64,000 nucleotides of DNA from Vombatus ursinus (Eukaryota; Chordata; Mammalia; Diprotodontia; Vombatidae): NCBI RefSeq assembly GCF_900497805.2, contig NW_020953951.1, forward strand, positions 2,131,190 through 2,195,189. The letters are read 5' to 3'. Below, one piece after another: positions 35,080 through 47,300 of the stretch. A model generated the notes under the pieces. That model made no database searches and was not told the DNA's origin. It saw nothing but the letters and a program-made list of their open reading frames with translations. Position 1 is the stretch's first letter, and the number at the start of each line of letters is the position of its first letter. The translations under genes were made by a program, and so were the position numbers.

Positions 35080-37395
35080 TACTTGTGTGTTAATTGGATT
35101 TAGGGAGATATCTCCTGATAACAGACCTTCCCTGACTACCCTTTGTAGTACTGTCAGATATTCACTTACGCCCTCTGACTTACTAGATGTGGTGGAGAAT
35201 TGGAATACTTCTTATTCTCCATTGCTATTTCCAAGATTCCTTTATCTCCATTATTCAGTAATCTCTCCTTTCTGGTTCAAACAATTCATACTTATTACCC
35301 AATCACGATTCTGGGAGTTGTTTTCTTTCTACCTTCAGGGAACTCTCCTTTTTTCTACAAAGAATTTAGTGCCTAGCTCAATATCTTTCATTCCTCCCCA
35401 GCTCCTATCTTTATGCTCGGGAATTTCAGCATACAGATTGATGTTCTCTTAATCATTCTAATCTCACAGTTCCTCAACATATTCTTCCACCCTTGTTTAG
35501 CTTTATGCAGAGATAGCCATGCCTTTGGTCTTGCCTTGACCCAAAAATGAATCACCTCCATGTTCATGAACTCCGAAATTCTCCTTATCTGATCATAGTC
35601 TGTCGTTATTCCACCTTTCCCCCTGCCTTGCAATCTCAGACCCTGTTCTTTGTCCTTCTCTGACCAACAGTCTTCAACCCTTTAGTTCTTTCCCGGGCCT
35701 TAATTAGCTATACTCTTCTTCCTTTACCCCCTCGATCACTTGGTGAACCATTTCAATTCTACACTGTCTTCTCTATTCTTTTGCCCCCTTATTCTGTTGC
35801 TGATCTTGGCCTTCTAAGCCTTAATCTTGGATTACTCTTACCCTCATCTGCCTTTGTTTCTACTTATCTCCTGCTGAGTGAAACTGGAGAAAATCATGAA
35901 ATCTTGTTGAGTAACTACAAATTTATGTTACTTATGTTATGTTATTTATGTAGTTTCAGGTAGGCCCTCACTGCATCTAGGCAGTTCTTTTGTATCTCCC
36001 TCAATGACCTACTGTCCCGCCCACCACAGCAACTTTTCCAAATCTTTTCATCTCTCCTCAAACTTTCCAGGTCCTTCCTTCTTTTTACCCTTTCAGCTAA
36101 GAATCTTGCCTCATATTTCACTGAAAAATTGAGACAATTTACCTAAAGCTCTCTCTTAATTCTTCCTCCTCATTTCATATCACTTAGATGCCTTCTGCCA
36201 CTATGTCCTCCTTTACTACTGCTGTCTCACAAGAAGACGTGTGCTCCTTTTCCTTGCCAAGGCAAACCTCCCTATAGATACAAGTGATCTCATTCCATCC
36301 TGTCTTTTCCTAATCACCTCATCTTTCTCTCCCAGTTTTACAATTGTTTTTATCTCTCACTGTCTACTGGCTTCCTCCCTATTGCTTTCAAACGCATATT
36401 TGTCAAAGTCCTCTCATCCTCAGAAATCCTCACTTGATCTATCTCTCTTTACAAGCTGTCATGCTATATCTCTTCTATCTTTTGTGATTAAAAACTTTTC
36501 CTTGGGGGGTTTCCTTAGTTCTCACCTATATATGAATGACTCCAAAATCTGTATTTCCCTAATGACAGCTATCATTCTTTAAGTTTCCCATTTCAGAAAT
36601 TAAAATGTTATCATTAACTTTTGCTTCTACCTCATTCCTCATATCCAATCAAGTTTTATTGATTCTGCCTCTGAAATCTTTCCTATCTCTCCCTTTTTTC
36701 TCTGTTCCCACTTCCTCCACCTGCTTGAATTATGACAGTAGCCTAGTAATTAGTCTTCCCAACTCCCTTATGTTCCCTGTTCCTTCCCCTCCCCCAGTGT
36801 TTCCTTCTCACCCTGCCAAACTCATTTTCTTTATTCCTACATCTGGTGTGTCACTCCTGTCTTCAAATCATTTCAGTGACTTATCATCTACTGAATTGCT
36901 TTAATTCCTTAAACTGAAATTCATCACCATTCAGAATGTAGTATCATCTTACATTTCCAGCCTGATCTCATACAATTCCTGCGTAGATGTTATTATGTAC
37001 TTTATCTCACATTTATTATATTTAATTTATTTCATCTACCTATATGTTTCCTGTTCCTGGTATATACGCTCTGCATTGCAGGTGCTTCCCAGCCCCTATT
37101 GGAATGTCTATTGAAATCCTACCTTATTTATAGTCTACCTCAAATGTCATCTCTACAATGGCCAGGTCACTAACTTTCTTTTGATATCATTTCCTCATTC
37201 ATAAAATGAAGCGGTTGGACTCGATGAACTCTTAAGTTCTGCTCAAGCTGAAAGTTTATGATCCCATTTTCAGACACTCCATCTGTTCACCCTTGAGAAT
37301 AGGATCTATGTCAGTTTTCATCTCTATGTCTCTTGCATTCAATTCTGGTTCTTGAACATATATTATCGGGCATTTAGTATTTGTTGAATTTGTTG
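35080..37395 (+). mobile_element. L2 LINE, longest forward copy, with nested MIR3
   Basis: Forward, C/T-rich L2. An endonuclease-type block near 35410-35450 (gctcgggaatttcagcatac, matching the GDFN line with N retained) is followed by the long linker. RT start lies near 36360-36480 (ctactggcttcctccctattg; cctcacttgatctatctc), then a jump to the 3' part and a worn tail at 37290-37395. A MIR3 piece lies at 37170-37268. Many stops and internal deletions. Confidence 0.72.
37170..37268 (+). mobile_element. MIR3 tail fragment inside L2
   Basis: atttcctcattcataaaatg, agcggttggactcgatgaac and the tatgatccc end. Confidence 0.7.
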
Positions 37396-37444
37396 AAAGC
37401 ACTCAAGGGTACCTATTACTTCCATTTTCTTCTTTCTGACACAT

Positions 37445-37595
37445 ACCATGAGATGGAACAAGATGTATTTGAATGATTACTAATTTGGAGTTAGAGGACC
37501 TAGGTTCAAATCATAGCCTTATCAATTACTACCTATAAAAATGAGAGTGTAGGATTCAGTAGCTTCAAGCTTCTTCTCAAGGATGTTTCTCTATC
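37445..37595 (+). mobile_element. MIR3-like SINE fragment
   Basis: ttggagttagaggacctag, ttcaaatcatagcc head, aatgagagtgtaggattcag tail. Confidence 0.6.
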
Positions 37596-37799
37596 ACATA
37601 AAAGTACATGGCACCTACTCCTGTGCTTTCTCTTAGGATTCTGTAGATATTGTACTCTTGGACCTTCCACATCTTGTTTGAATCATATCCTCCATATCTT
37701 TAAACTGATAAATTGTTAGTTTGTAACAATTTGGCATTCAAATCACCATCCTGGGTCTGTGGTGTTCTGATTGTTCAATCAGTTAGTTCAAATGTACGT

Positions 37800-38094
37800 A
37801 ACACTTTATATTTAGTGGACCCCAGACCATGCTTCATTTTCATCTGACCAGCCACCTCCTTGCCATATAACCTGTTACGGTGAACATTACTGCTACACCT
37901 TTGGAAGGTGAACCAGTTGTGAAGACATGTAGACTCCTGTGGAATACCAAGAGAATGAGGAACAAAAAAATAAGAAATTCCTGAATGGTTCACAAGTGAA
38001 ATGCCTAAGAGAAGAAATTTGGAATGAATATCTGTCATAAATTATAGCTCTCAATGCAATAATAAAAAATTCAGCAGCCTGAAAAAAAAAAAAA
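37800..38094 (+). pseudogene. Possible processed retrocopy 3' end (parent unknown)
   Basis: A lysine-rich open stretch of 35 codons (37933-38037) ends in TAA at 38038-38040. AATAAA follows at 38061-38066 and a run of 13 A at 38082-38094, the arrangement left by a reverse-transcribed mRNA with a very short 3'UTR. Upstream the frame is not open and no parent gene was recognised, so the left edge is a guess. An A-run near a chance AATAAA is the alternative. Confidence 0.35.
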
Positions 38095-38455
38095 GAGCAC
38101 ACAATGTACAGTTTATCCAAAGAAGCACAATAGAGATTTAACAGATTTGAAATACAAAAATACTAAAGGAAATTTTGGCAAAAGAAAAGACAACAATAGT
38201 AAGAGTATGTGATCTCCATACACACCATATCATTCTGAAGACAAGATGCACAGAGGCAACTTAAGGATCTTATATAGCCTAATAGGTCAAAAAAATCCTG
38301 AATAACATAGATGGAAATAATGCAAACCTGCCAAGAGCTTCTGAATACAGAGAACTGAGCAAGCACCAATGAAAAGAATCTACAGATCACTTCCAGTGTG
38401 GGTGATGGGGGTGTGGGGGGGAGTGGGGGAGAAATGCTGTGCTTCTAGAACATTC
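38095..38455. other. Unassigned stretch
   Basis: No recognised repeat. G-rich near 38400-38430. Confidence 0.4.
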
Positions 38456-38459
38456 TGTC

Positions 38460-38565
38460 CTAGATACCATTCATTCATTAAGCATTTCTTAAAATCTTAC
38501 TCTTTATACATCACTGTGCTCAGCTTTGGAGGAACTAAAACATTTAAACAAGACCACATTCACAG
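38460..38565 (-). mobile_element. L2 3' tail fragment
   Basis: attcattcattaagcatttc and atcactgtgctcagctttgg. Confidence 0.65.
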
Positions 38566-38754
38566 ATGATTGTAGTGGAGAATATAAATAATACATGTAT
38601 TTAGTGTAAAATAAATTTGCCATGGGATTTGAGAAGGGAAGGTAGATATCAACCAAGTAAATATGTACCATTTAACACACACACGTACACATACTTACAA
38701 AGTATATAAATACATTAATTTTATGTATATTTATACAGTATATACATGTACATT

Positions 38755-39008
38755 TGGGCAGCTGGGTGGCACAATGGATAGAGTGCCAGGCCTGGAGTCC
38801 AGAAGACTGATCTTTATGAATTCAGATTTTGCCTCAGACACTTAATAGTTGTGTGACCCTGGGGAAGTCACTCAACTCTGTTTGCCTCAGTTTCCTCATC
38901 TATGAACTAGAGAAGGAAATGGCAAACCAATGTAATATCTTTGCCAAGAAAATCTCAAATGGACTCATTAAGAGTCAAACACAACTGAAATAGGACTGAA
39001 CAACAAAT
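38755..39008 (+). mobile_element. Mar1 CORE-SINE, near full length
   Basis: gggcagctgggtggcacaat head, ttgtgtgaccctggggaag, CORE, then tagagaaggaaatggcaaac, atctttgccaagaaaatc and the RTE-type end ggactgaacaacaaat. Confidence 0.93.
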
Positions 39009-39187
39009 ATGTAAATTTATAAAGTGTATAAATTCTCCCCATAAAGGTTTTTAGATTGATTTCTCTGGCCTGGCTTTAAATTTTTAAACAGTAATCAGCT
39101 CAGAGGAAAAGGACTGTTTTTCTCGCATATCCCCATTTGAAGAAACTCAAAATACATGAAAATCTACACCTAAAAAGTGATAAATCA

Positions 39188-39198
39188 GGCAATGATTT
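39188..39198 (+). repeat. Target-site duplication of WSINE, left copy
   Basis: GGCAATGATTT, repeated exactly at 39360-39370. Confidence 0.85.
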
Positions 39199-39359
39199 AA
39201 AAATTTTTTTTTTTATTTTTCGGCAGTTGGAGTTAAGTGACTTGCCCAGGGTCACACAGCTAAGTAAGTGTCAAGTGTTTGGTCTGAAACCGGATTTGAA
39301 CTCAGGTCCTCCTGACTTCTGGGCCGGTGCTCTATCCACTGTGCCACCTAGCTGCCCCT
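39199..39359 (-). mobile_element. WSINE with poly-A tail
   Basis: Reverse short SINE from a poly-T start (tail) to ccacctagctgcccct (head). The ordinary A-tailed form of the family. Perfect 11-bp flanking duplications. Confidence 0.93.
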
Positions 39360-39525
39360 GGCAATGATTTTTTAAAACCATGTTTCTAAATAATATTTTC
39401 TTTATTTCAATAGGTAAAGGATCTGTAAAGTTGTTGGTTTGTTGACTCTTTGCATTGACATAGACCAGAACTTTTCTATACCTCAGCATACTACTCTTTT
39501 GACTTGATGTGTCCAAAACAAAAAA

Positions 39526-39555
39526 CAAAAAAAAAAAAAAGAAGAAAAAAAAAAT
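39526..39555 (+). repeat. A-rich tract
   Basis: A runs broken by a GAAG. No associated element recognised. Confidence 0.6.
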
Positions 39556-39664
39556 CCCCACCAACCCTATCAGAAGAGCACTTTCTACACTTAATCTACA
39601 TTGGCCCAGAAATGACAAGCACACAGCACAAAACTTAATGGTTTTCTAGCGTGGTAGGACTTAC

Positions 39665-39945
39665 CAGAGACGTATAAGTGGTGCAGTGGTTAGGGTGCTG
39701 GGCTTGGCAGTCAGGATAAGTTCAAAACTAGCCTCAGAAACTTACTAGCTATGTGACCCTGGGTGAATCATTTAACCTGTTTGCCCCAGTTTCCTCATCT
39801 GTAAAATGGGGATAATAATAGCACAAACCTCCCAAGATTGTTATGAAGATCAAACAAGATTATATTTTTAAAGTACTTAGCATAGTGCCTGGCACATAGT
39901 GGATTCTATAGAAATGTTGTTATTATTATTATGATGATGATTATT
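39665..39945 (+). mobile_element. THER1/MIR CORE-SINE with L2-type tail
   Basis: aagtggtgcagtggttaggg head, CORE, ggggataataatagcac, atagtgcctggcacatagtg. Ends in a (TTA)n-like stretch. Confidence 0.9.
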
Positions 39946-40124
39946 CTAGAATTTGTATTCAGATGACATAGGTTTTGAGAACCTTGCTCACTTTCATGTT
40001 AGGATGAGGCATTGGAGGATGATTTGTTATCACAGAATTAATTTACATAATTTCCACTGTCGTCTTCTGTATATAAACAATAATTCATACTTTAATATTA
40101 TGGTTACAACCTTCTAAATGTTTT

Positions 40125-40260
40125 TTAGAGAAAACTAGTGGTGTTTCAAGAAATTGTGTGACTTGTTCAAGGTTACATAGCAAGTCATTGGTAAAACTAC
40201 AACTTGAATCCAGGTTTTCTGACTTTAATTCACTTTTTCTGCTATACTAAGCTTCCTCCA
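40125..40260 (-). mobile_element. MIR-type SINE fragment
   Basis: gtgtgacttgttcaaggtta, catagcaagtcattggtaa, cttgaatccaggttttctga. Confidence 0.7.
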
Positions 40261-40524
40261 GTGGTTTCTTTTTCTTCTGGCTATTACAGCTTTTTCCCAT
40301 TGTGAGATAATAGGTTATGCTCCTCCACTCCTAATGTGATATATTTCATCTAATCATAGAATTTCATGGTTATTGGTGACCTTATCCAATTTCTATTGAA
40401 GGCAAAAATTCCATGTACGAGATCCTTGAATAGAAGTCATTCATCCATGACTCTGAAGACTTCCAGTCATGAACAAATTTCTGTCTGCCCTGTCTATTCT
40501 ATTCTAAAATTGTTTTGTTTTTAT

Positions 40525-40605
40525 CTGTGTTTCCTCAGTTCCTAGCATAGTGCCCAGAGCATTGCAGAGAAAATAATGTTTATTGAATACTTGTGGACAG
40601 CTCAG
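40525..40605 (+). mobile_element. L2 3' tail fragment
   Basis: cctagcatagtgcccagagc and aataatgtttattgaatac. Confidence 0.65.
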
Positions 40606-40649
40606 TTTGTTAAGAAAGTTTTTCCTATTTTTTGGAAACTGAAGGGGGG

Positions 40650-41380
40650 GCATCATTTTGGGAACAGCTGAACAAGTTATGGTATGTGAATATGTTGGAA
40701 TACTATTGTGCTATGAGAAATGTTGAAAAGGACAGCTTCAGAGAAACCTGAGAAGACTTGTATGAATTAATACAAAATGAACTGAGAAGAACAATTTGTA
40801 CAATAACAATATTGTGAAAACAAACAACTTTGAAAGACTTAGGAACACTGATCGACGTGGTGTTGTTGTTGTTGCTGTTAGGTCAGGTCGTTTTAATTAT
40901 GTCTGACTCTTCGTGACCCCATTTGGGGTTTTCTTAGCAAAGATATTTGAATGGTTTGCCATTTCTTTCTTCAGCTCATTTTACAGATGAGGAACTGAGG
41001 CAAACAGTGACTTGCCCAGGATCCCACAGCTAGTAAGTGTCCGAGGTTGGATTTGAACTCATGAAGATGAGTCTTCCTGATTCCAAGCCCTGTGTGCTCT
41101 ATCCACTGCGCCACCTAGCTGCCCAACCACAATTCTAGAGGAGATTGGCTATCCACGTCCAAGTAGCGAGGTGACGGACTCAAAGTACAGATTGATTAGG
41201 TTTTTTGATTTTGCTTTTGGATATAATCAGTATAGGAATTTGTTTTGTGTGACGTTATATGCCTGTGATGGGTTTTTTTTCTCTTGCTTTTTCAGTGGAG
41301 TAAAGGGGAAATTGGAAAAAGAGAATACAGATCTGAAAATAAAACAAAATTGTATTTTTAAAAATCTGAACAAACAAAAC
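40650..41380 (+). mobile_element. Old L1 3' end with nested Mar1
   Basis: Forward ORF2 end (gggaacagctgaacaagtta; ggaatactattgtgctatga; aaatgaactgagaagaac). After the Mar1 comes 3'UTR (accacaattctagaggagat; ggaatttgttttgtgtgac). Confidence 0.82.
40857..41132 (-). mobile_element. Mar1 CORE-SINE
   Basis: Reverse: (GTT)n start, gtctgactcttcgtgacccc, ggggttttcttagcaaagat, acagatgaggaactgaggc, head end ccacctagctgccc. Inserted in the L1. Confidence 0.93.
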
Positions 41381-41624
41381 TTTTCCCTGTTATTTATTTC
41401 TAGTCTTCCCTTTAGCTTTCACTTATCAGTCCTTATTTTGTCCTCTTGGATCAAGTAGAAAAAATTCCAGTAGCTCTTCAATATGAAGATGTCAATTATG
41501 TCTTCACTTCCACCACTATCTACCTTGCTCCCAGAAATCACCTTCACATGCTTGATTGCTATTCCCTGACTGAGCACTTTCTTCCTTAGTGCCTTTATTT
41601 GTTACTTTTCTCTACTCAGAAAGC
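41381..41624. other. Unassigned stretch
   Basis: C/T-rich, perhaps a worn L2. Not callable. Confidence 0.35.
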
Positions 41625-41805
41625 AGTGGTATAGTGGAAGTACCCCTTTGAGAAGATTGGGGTTTCAGTTCTGGTGCTGCCAGAATACTTTTATGACATT
41701 AAATTACTCATTTAACCTCTCTGGACTTGATTTTCCTCATCTGTATAATGTGCAAGTTAGATTATGTGATTTTTAGTCTCTTCCAATTCTGAGTCCTTCT
41801 ACCCC
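41625..41805 (+). mobile_element. MIR3-like SINE
   Basis: aagcagtggtatagtggaag head, ctcatttaacctctctggac, ttttcctcatctgtataatg, gtctcttccaattctgagtc tail. Confidence 0.72.
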
Positions 41806-42165
41806 TTCTTCCCTCAATTTCCTGCTGATTCTATTGTATCATAAGTACTCAAAGTACCACATACATTTCAATCATAGGCTGAAAAGACCAGATCTCATGA
41901 GTTCCAGATCTCTAAACCCTGTCTAAAGGCCTCTTCCTTTCAGTACAGAATTTGTTCAAAACATATAATACCAAACTAGCTGACTTTTCTTGTTGTGATC
42001 CTATTGAAATAGGTTCAGTGTGTGTGTTTTTGTGATGATGTCCTCTTTACTGTCCCGGGTCTGTTCCGCATTATGACGTACAGGTGAATGAGTACCTGTT
42101 CAGCTTGTCTATCAGGATGGGACCAGACAATTACAAATGCACGATGAGTCAAATAAGATAGTGGA
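41806..42165. other. Unassigned stretch
   Basis: No repeat recognised. Confidence 0.4.
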
Positions 42166-42672
42166 CTAGATTGCCTTCAGGAGGTTAAAAAGGTCCTTTA
42201 ATGACTCCAAGATTCTTCCCAAAACAGAAGATCATCTCTGTAATGCCATCATTGTGTTGGTGGTTTTTTTATGGCTGCAAGACATGGACATAATTACATG
42301 AAAATGGGTATCCTAGGACAGGGGAGAGACATATGCTAGATGTGAACAGCCTTCACTATATGGCTGTTGAGGAACTTTAAAGAGGAATAGAGGATTCCAA
42401 CGTGGAAATATATGATAGCAAGAGAAAATGGGTAACCGTGTGGCAAGAGTGAAAGATGGCAAATAGACAACCCAGGATTTTTATTTGAGTATCCTTGTGA
42501 TATCAGGAGCAAGTGGGGCAGGCCTATAACATGTTGGATGGATCCCGTGTTATACTTATGAGAAATCATAGGTGAGAGTTGCCCATGATTAAGTAGGTTA
42601 TGAATGGTTTAGATGCCTTTTGGAGAGAACATCCAGATTGATGACATCACAGAACCATGTGAGTATTTATCT
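42166..42672 (+). mobile_element. LINE remnant, clade uncertain (RT C-terminal tail)
   Basis: Read across frames, 42375-42560 resembles the conserved C-terminal tail of a group of non-LTR reverse transcriptases: RGIED, a YDSKRKWV block, then a degenerate equivalent of the family's G-R-P ... W-x-D line around gggcaggcctat and gttggatggatccc. It is not L1, L2, L3 or the RTE at 49397. An RTE- or Jockey-related LINE is likely. Many stops; old. Confidence 0.5.
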
Positions 42673-42715
42673 GAGTATTAAAAGTTTAATCTGGAAGGTA
42701 GGGGGTCTTTAAAAA

Positions 42716-43310
42716 TATGTATTTCCATAGATGTCTTTTGTTTTTTATATCACCTACATTTCCCACTGAATCCCTTTATTTTCACCCTCCCAGACCTCCA
42801 TTCCACATAACAATAAAAAAGAAGGAACGTATTGAAAGAGTCTGGGAGGTTTGTAGCGTTCTGATACATATTCATAGTTCCCATTTCTTTGGGTGCCCCT
42901 GAAGCATAGGGAGATCTTTTTTTAATAGCTCTTCTTTGGCTCCAGGCTTGAATATTATAATTTTGTAGCATTCTGTTTTCAGTTGTTTTGTCATTCTTTC
43001 CACTTACATTGTTCACCATTGTGTTTACTGTTTTGCTGTTGCTTAATTTACTTTACATCAATACAGATAAGCCTTCCCATTCTTATCTGTATTCATCATA
43101 GTAATTGTTTCATACAATAATAATAGTCCATTACACTCATGGAGCACAGTTTGTTTAGCCATGTCCAGTCAGTAGATATCTACTTTGTTTCTAGTACTTT
43201 CCTACTACAAAAAGTGCTGTTGTAAATATATTTGTGTATTTGGGACCTTTCTTTTTGTCACTGACCTCCTTGGACAAATATGTGTAGCATATGTTTAAAG
43301 TTAGGGACAT
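42716..43310 (-). mobile_element. Old L1 3' end, copy C
   Basis: Same family as 6185-7325: cccagacctccattccacat, cttctttggctccaggcttg, gtagcattctgttttcagt, tgctgttgtaaatat. Confidence 0.8.
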
Positions 43311-44187
43311 TTTAATCACTTTCTTTGCATAACTTCAAACTGGATTTATTACAGGAGAAATGAACATGCTTGTGGAACTCCAGATGCAGAGTTCACAATC
43401 CAAATAGAAACTTGCATATTTATGACTTTGTAGCAAAGAGAGGAAGAGGAACAGCAATCTCCTCCTAAAAGGGAGTGTCAGGAGAGGAGAGAAAGAGCAA
43501 AAGGGGTGGAGAAAGGACTAATTCCCTCCCAGAGGGGTGGGGATGTCATGAATGTGTAAGATGGAAAAAGCATTTTTTTCCCTTGGAAACTGCTGGAGTA
43601 TGAAGATATGATGGTCTGCTTATCTATAAGGGTACCAATTGTACAGTTTCTCATCTGATGCAGACTGACTGGCGCTTGTCTTGACTCCCAAGGACACACA
43701 GGGAGTCCACCTTGAGGTGCAAATAACAAATTGTGTCAGCTGGGGGGGAGGGGAGGCTCCATTCTTCATTCTTCAGGGTCTCCTGCATACTCTGAGTCCT
43801 GTGTTTCTGGAAAATATGGCATTTCAGGGGACCCCCTGGCCAGTTTTTAAGTTCTCCCTCATTATAACTGACTAACAATGAATACCACTTCACTCATTAG
43901 TCTGTATTCTGTAAGAAATATCTTTGCTCTCTTATTCGTGTCTAGCACTGCCAGTCACCCCCTATGTACAACTTCTACCCCCTCCTCTTTGTTTCTTTTG
44001 ACGAAGCTCTCCTTTGTAGCAACTGAAGGTCTAGGAAAACCCTTTACACTTGAGTTTCATCTGGACAGGCCTGGAGCAGAGCCCTGAAGGTTTCCCCAGA
44101 TCACGTCCTTTACTGTGTTGTCATCAGAGCAGAAATTGTTCTCCTGGTGCTACTCATTTCCTTCTACCTCAGGTTATGCAAATCTGT
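43311..44187. other. Unassigned, GC-richer stretch
   Basis: About 0.9 kb with no repeat recognised and more G+C than its surroundings. Overlapping short frames on both strands (for example 43651-43893 minus, 44050-44361 plus) argue for composition rather than coding. Contains ATGCAAAT at 44176-44183. Confidence 0.45.
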
Positions 44188-44362
44188 TTCTTAGGTCAAG
44201 TCAATAAGCATTTAGAAAGTGGCTACTCTATGCCAGGCACTGTTCAACACTTACGTGGATACAAAGGAAGGAAAAATAGTGCCTGCTCTCAAGAAACTCA
44301 CAGTCTAATGGGGGATACAACATGTCAGCAGCTGTATCCAAACAAACTGTATACAGGATAGA
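44188..44362 (-). mobile_element. L2 3' tail fragment
   Basis: ataagcatttagaaagtggc, tatgccaggcactgttcaac, ctcacagtctaatggggg. It stops at the edge of the LTR fossil. Confidence 0.82.
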
Positions 44363-44365
44363 TAG

Positions 44366-47300
44366 TGTTAAAAGAAAATTCTTTCTTTGGGCTTTTGACC
44401 TGATTAATGTCGCAAAACTTGGGACAAAGAGAATTAAAAGGAGTTTATTAAAAGTACATCAAGGTAGCAACACATTCAGGGGCTGATCGCTGGCGATCAG
44501 CCAGGGATTCAAGATGGAACCAGCTTTTATTGATAACTTTTACAATGAGATAGAAAATTTGGATAGGTCCAGGTTAGCAAAAGGGGATGTGTCATTGCAT
44601 CTCAGTTCCTCCCCAGTGGCCTGTACACCAGGAGATAGAGACACTTGGTTAGCATCAAATTGGGGAATTATTGAAAGTTATGTTAACTCAGTGACCTGCT
44701 GTTCCTAGACCTGCTTGTCAGTCATTATTAGGGGAGATGTTACCCAGTCTGAAGCATTTTTACTACTTGCTATTATCTTGTAGGAAGTCGCCCCCTACCT
44801 GTTTATACCTATTAAACAATTTGGTGCTAACCACATATATGGAAATGACTGAACAACAACACAAAAGATACATGGTTTAGCACCACATTTGGTCTTGTAT
44901 TGCTCATTTATCCTCAGCTGCATCATCCTAATCTCTGTTGCTTGTCCAAAATTTAGTGGATATAAGCTAGGGAACTTAAACTCACCACAGAAAATAAGAG
45001 TACTGTGGCCAGACATGTCACAAATCATAAACCCATGTTTCTATCAGTGTCATAGATTCAAATAAACTTAGATACACAGAGTTAAAATTTCATGTATCCC
45101 TCAAGGAGATAAACCTTGTTAAATAGGCTCTGTATGTAAACTAAGGCATCTTACAGATCAAGCCACTTAGAGGGCACACCATGTACTAATTTTAGAAAAG
45201 AGAGGTACGTATCAGCAAAGTGAACAAGAAAACTCAGTAAACATAAATACCATGAAACAAAAGAGCAAAGCGATACAATAATGTTTGTCAATATTAAATA
45301 ACATCAATCTGCCTTGTAACGTGGTAACCCACTCCCAATGTTCAGTTAATCAGCACATTTCACTTTGAGTCCCAGATGTCCCATGTAGTTGTGTGGTCCC
45401 TGGAAACATCTTCCCTTGGACATTCTGAACTAGGCTTCCTTCTCAGGTGTCTCTGAAGTGCTTTTTTCTTTCCAGTAGATTTTCTTGCCTGGTTACAGGT
45501 CACTTGCAGAGATTTCTAGGTAATTCTACTGAAATCTGTGACTAACAGGACTTAATGCAATTTAGTATAACCTTAAGTTTGCTTTTTCCAATAAGTAGGT
45601 CATGTGGTAAACTTGAAACTTCAGAAAATTTCAGTTACTATGTACCACTTGCTGTTTCTATCTTTCTTTACAATCATAAATGCATTTTTATATGTAAAAT
45701 CTTGAGCCTACTTTCTAGAACTTATTATCATAACATGTTCAAGGCCTGTACATATAATTATCTGACCTTGTTGCTTTCTCAAAATTTTCTCACTCCTTCT
45801 TATTTCTCCCTTTGGAAGAGGAGATACACTAAAGGTCTAATCCTGTACATGAATACCTTGCTATAATCACTCATTGTAAATAGATGTGTTCTATCCCTGG
45901 GGTTCAGTAGTTTCAGTTGTTAACCATGCTTAAATGGAATACATATTACTCAAAATTAGTGAGATCTTTAAGGTAACTCTTGAGTAATTTACATGTACTT
46001 TAGGATATGCTCTGCACAGGTTTTAATTCCAGATTAAGCAGCAAACCTAAGTAAAACTGGATTTCCCATTTAGGGAACATAAGATGTTATGAGTAATTAC
46101 TGTCCACTAAGGTAACTGATTGCAATGAAAAGCAAAAATAGAAGAAGTTCTTGACTTTAACCTCACAAATTACTAGATTTATATCTTTGTTTTGTAAGCT
46201 TCTTTATCTTTCTCCAATTAATCCTGTATCATTCTGGAAGAATGAGATAAATCAGGGATTTAATTTGTACATATGACAAGTTCAAACATTAATGACAAGT
46301 TCAAACATTAATTTACTCTTGCTTAGGTTATGGAATTACTACAAATTCAGATAGAAAGCAGTAAGATTTTTCCCATTTGCTGCTTATTGTAGTAAATCAG
46401 TGATTTAGCATTAATCTAATAATTAATAGATTCAGTATTTCAATGACAAACTTCCCCTGTTCACCTGCCTTGATAATAGAAATTTGTATGAGAGAAATAA
46501 GGAGGGACATAATTATAATATCATCAAAACTGGTCCTTCAGGCTCAAGCCTAATGACACAAAATGACTCAACATAGGTACACCAAGATAAAGCATTCTTA
46601 GCTCTATTTGATTTTGGGTAAGAATCATAGTTAAGTTTTAGGTACAGCTAATCATATAGCAAACTTCCATTTCATTTACACAGTACCATAGCCAGGCTCA
46701 GAATTAACCAGGCGGGAAACATTCCTCTTCAAAAGGAAGTAATAATAGGGAAGCCACATCAAGTTGATCCTATCTCCGCCCATAACAAGGTCATCCCCTC
46801 AACCCATATAGACGCAGGCAGTTTCTAGACTGCACTCCCTCTGGGCAGCACATGGCATCCACCTAGAATGATGAACTGTTGGCTTCATGACAATGCAGAA
46901 AATCATACCTGAAATCAGAATTTACAATATTGGATTGCAGGCCCACTAGATTTTACCTCAAATACCATGTTTCACTAATCACATCTTAAGGTTATTATTA
47001 TTATTATATTTATGTAATACAGTTGTTATTATTGTTCTCATGGTATTGCACTAATAAAAATTTACCAGGCCTTTACAAATTTACTCAACACTTTTCCTTT
47101 GTTTTCCTTTTCTTTTCCTCTTGGTTAAACTCATCCTGGTGTAAAATCAGTCATTTGAAATCAAGAAAATAATTACATTCGTAGTTCCACGTAGATAAAA
47201 AATACAGAAAACCTAGAAAAATTCTGGTTAATGCTGTAAACCTTTAGACTAGCAGATATCTGTCTCTTAGGTTACTATATATTTATCCCCTGAGACAAAA

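Noticed and set aside
35087-36904. Several 60-121-codon plus frames
   Set aside because: They fall in a C/T-rich, forward L2; fragments of its ORF or chance frames.
38756-41132. Repeated SINE copies resembling a regular array
   Set aside because: Spacing is irregular, orientations differ, and each copy has its own insertion marks; not a CRISPR or satellite array.
44176-44183. ATGCAAAT octamer (POU-type site)
   Set aside because: A single 8-bp match is expected by chance in 64 kb.
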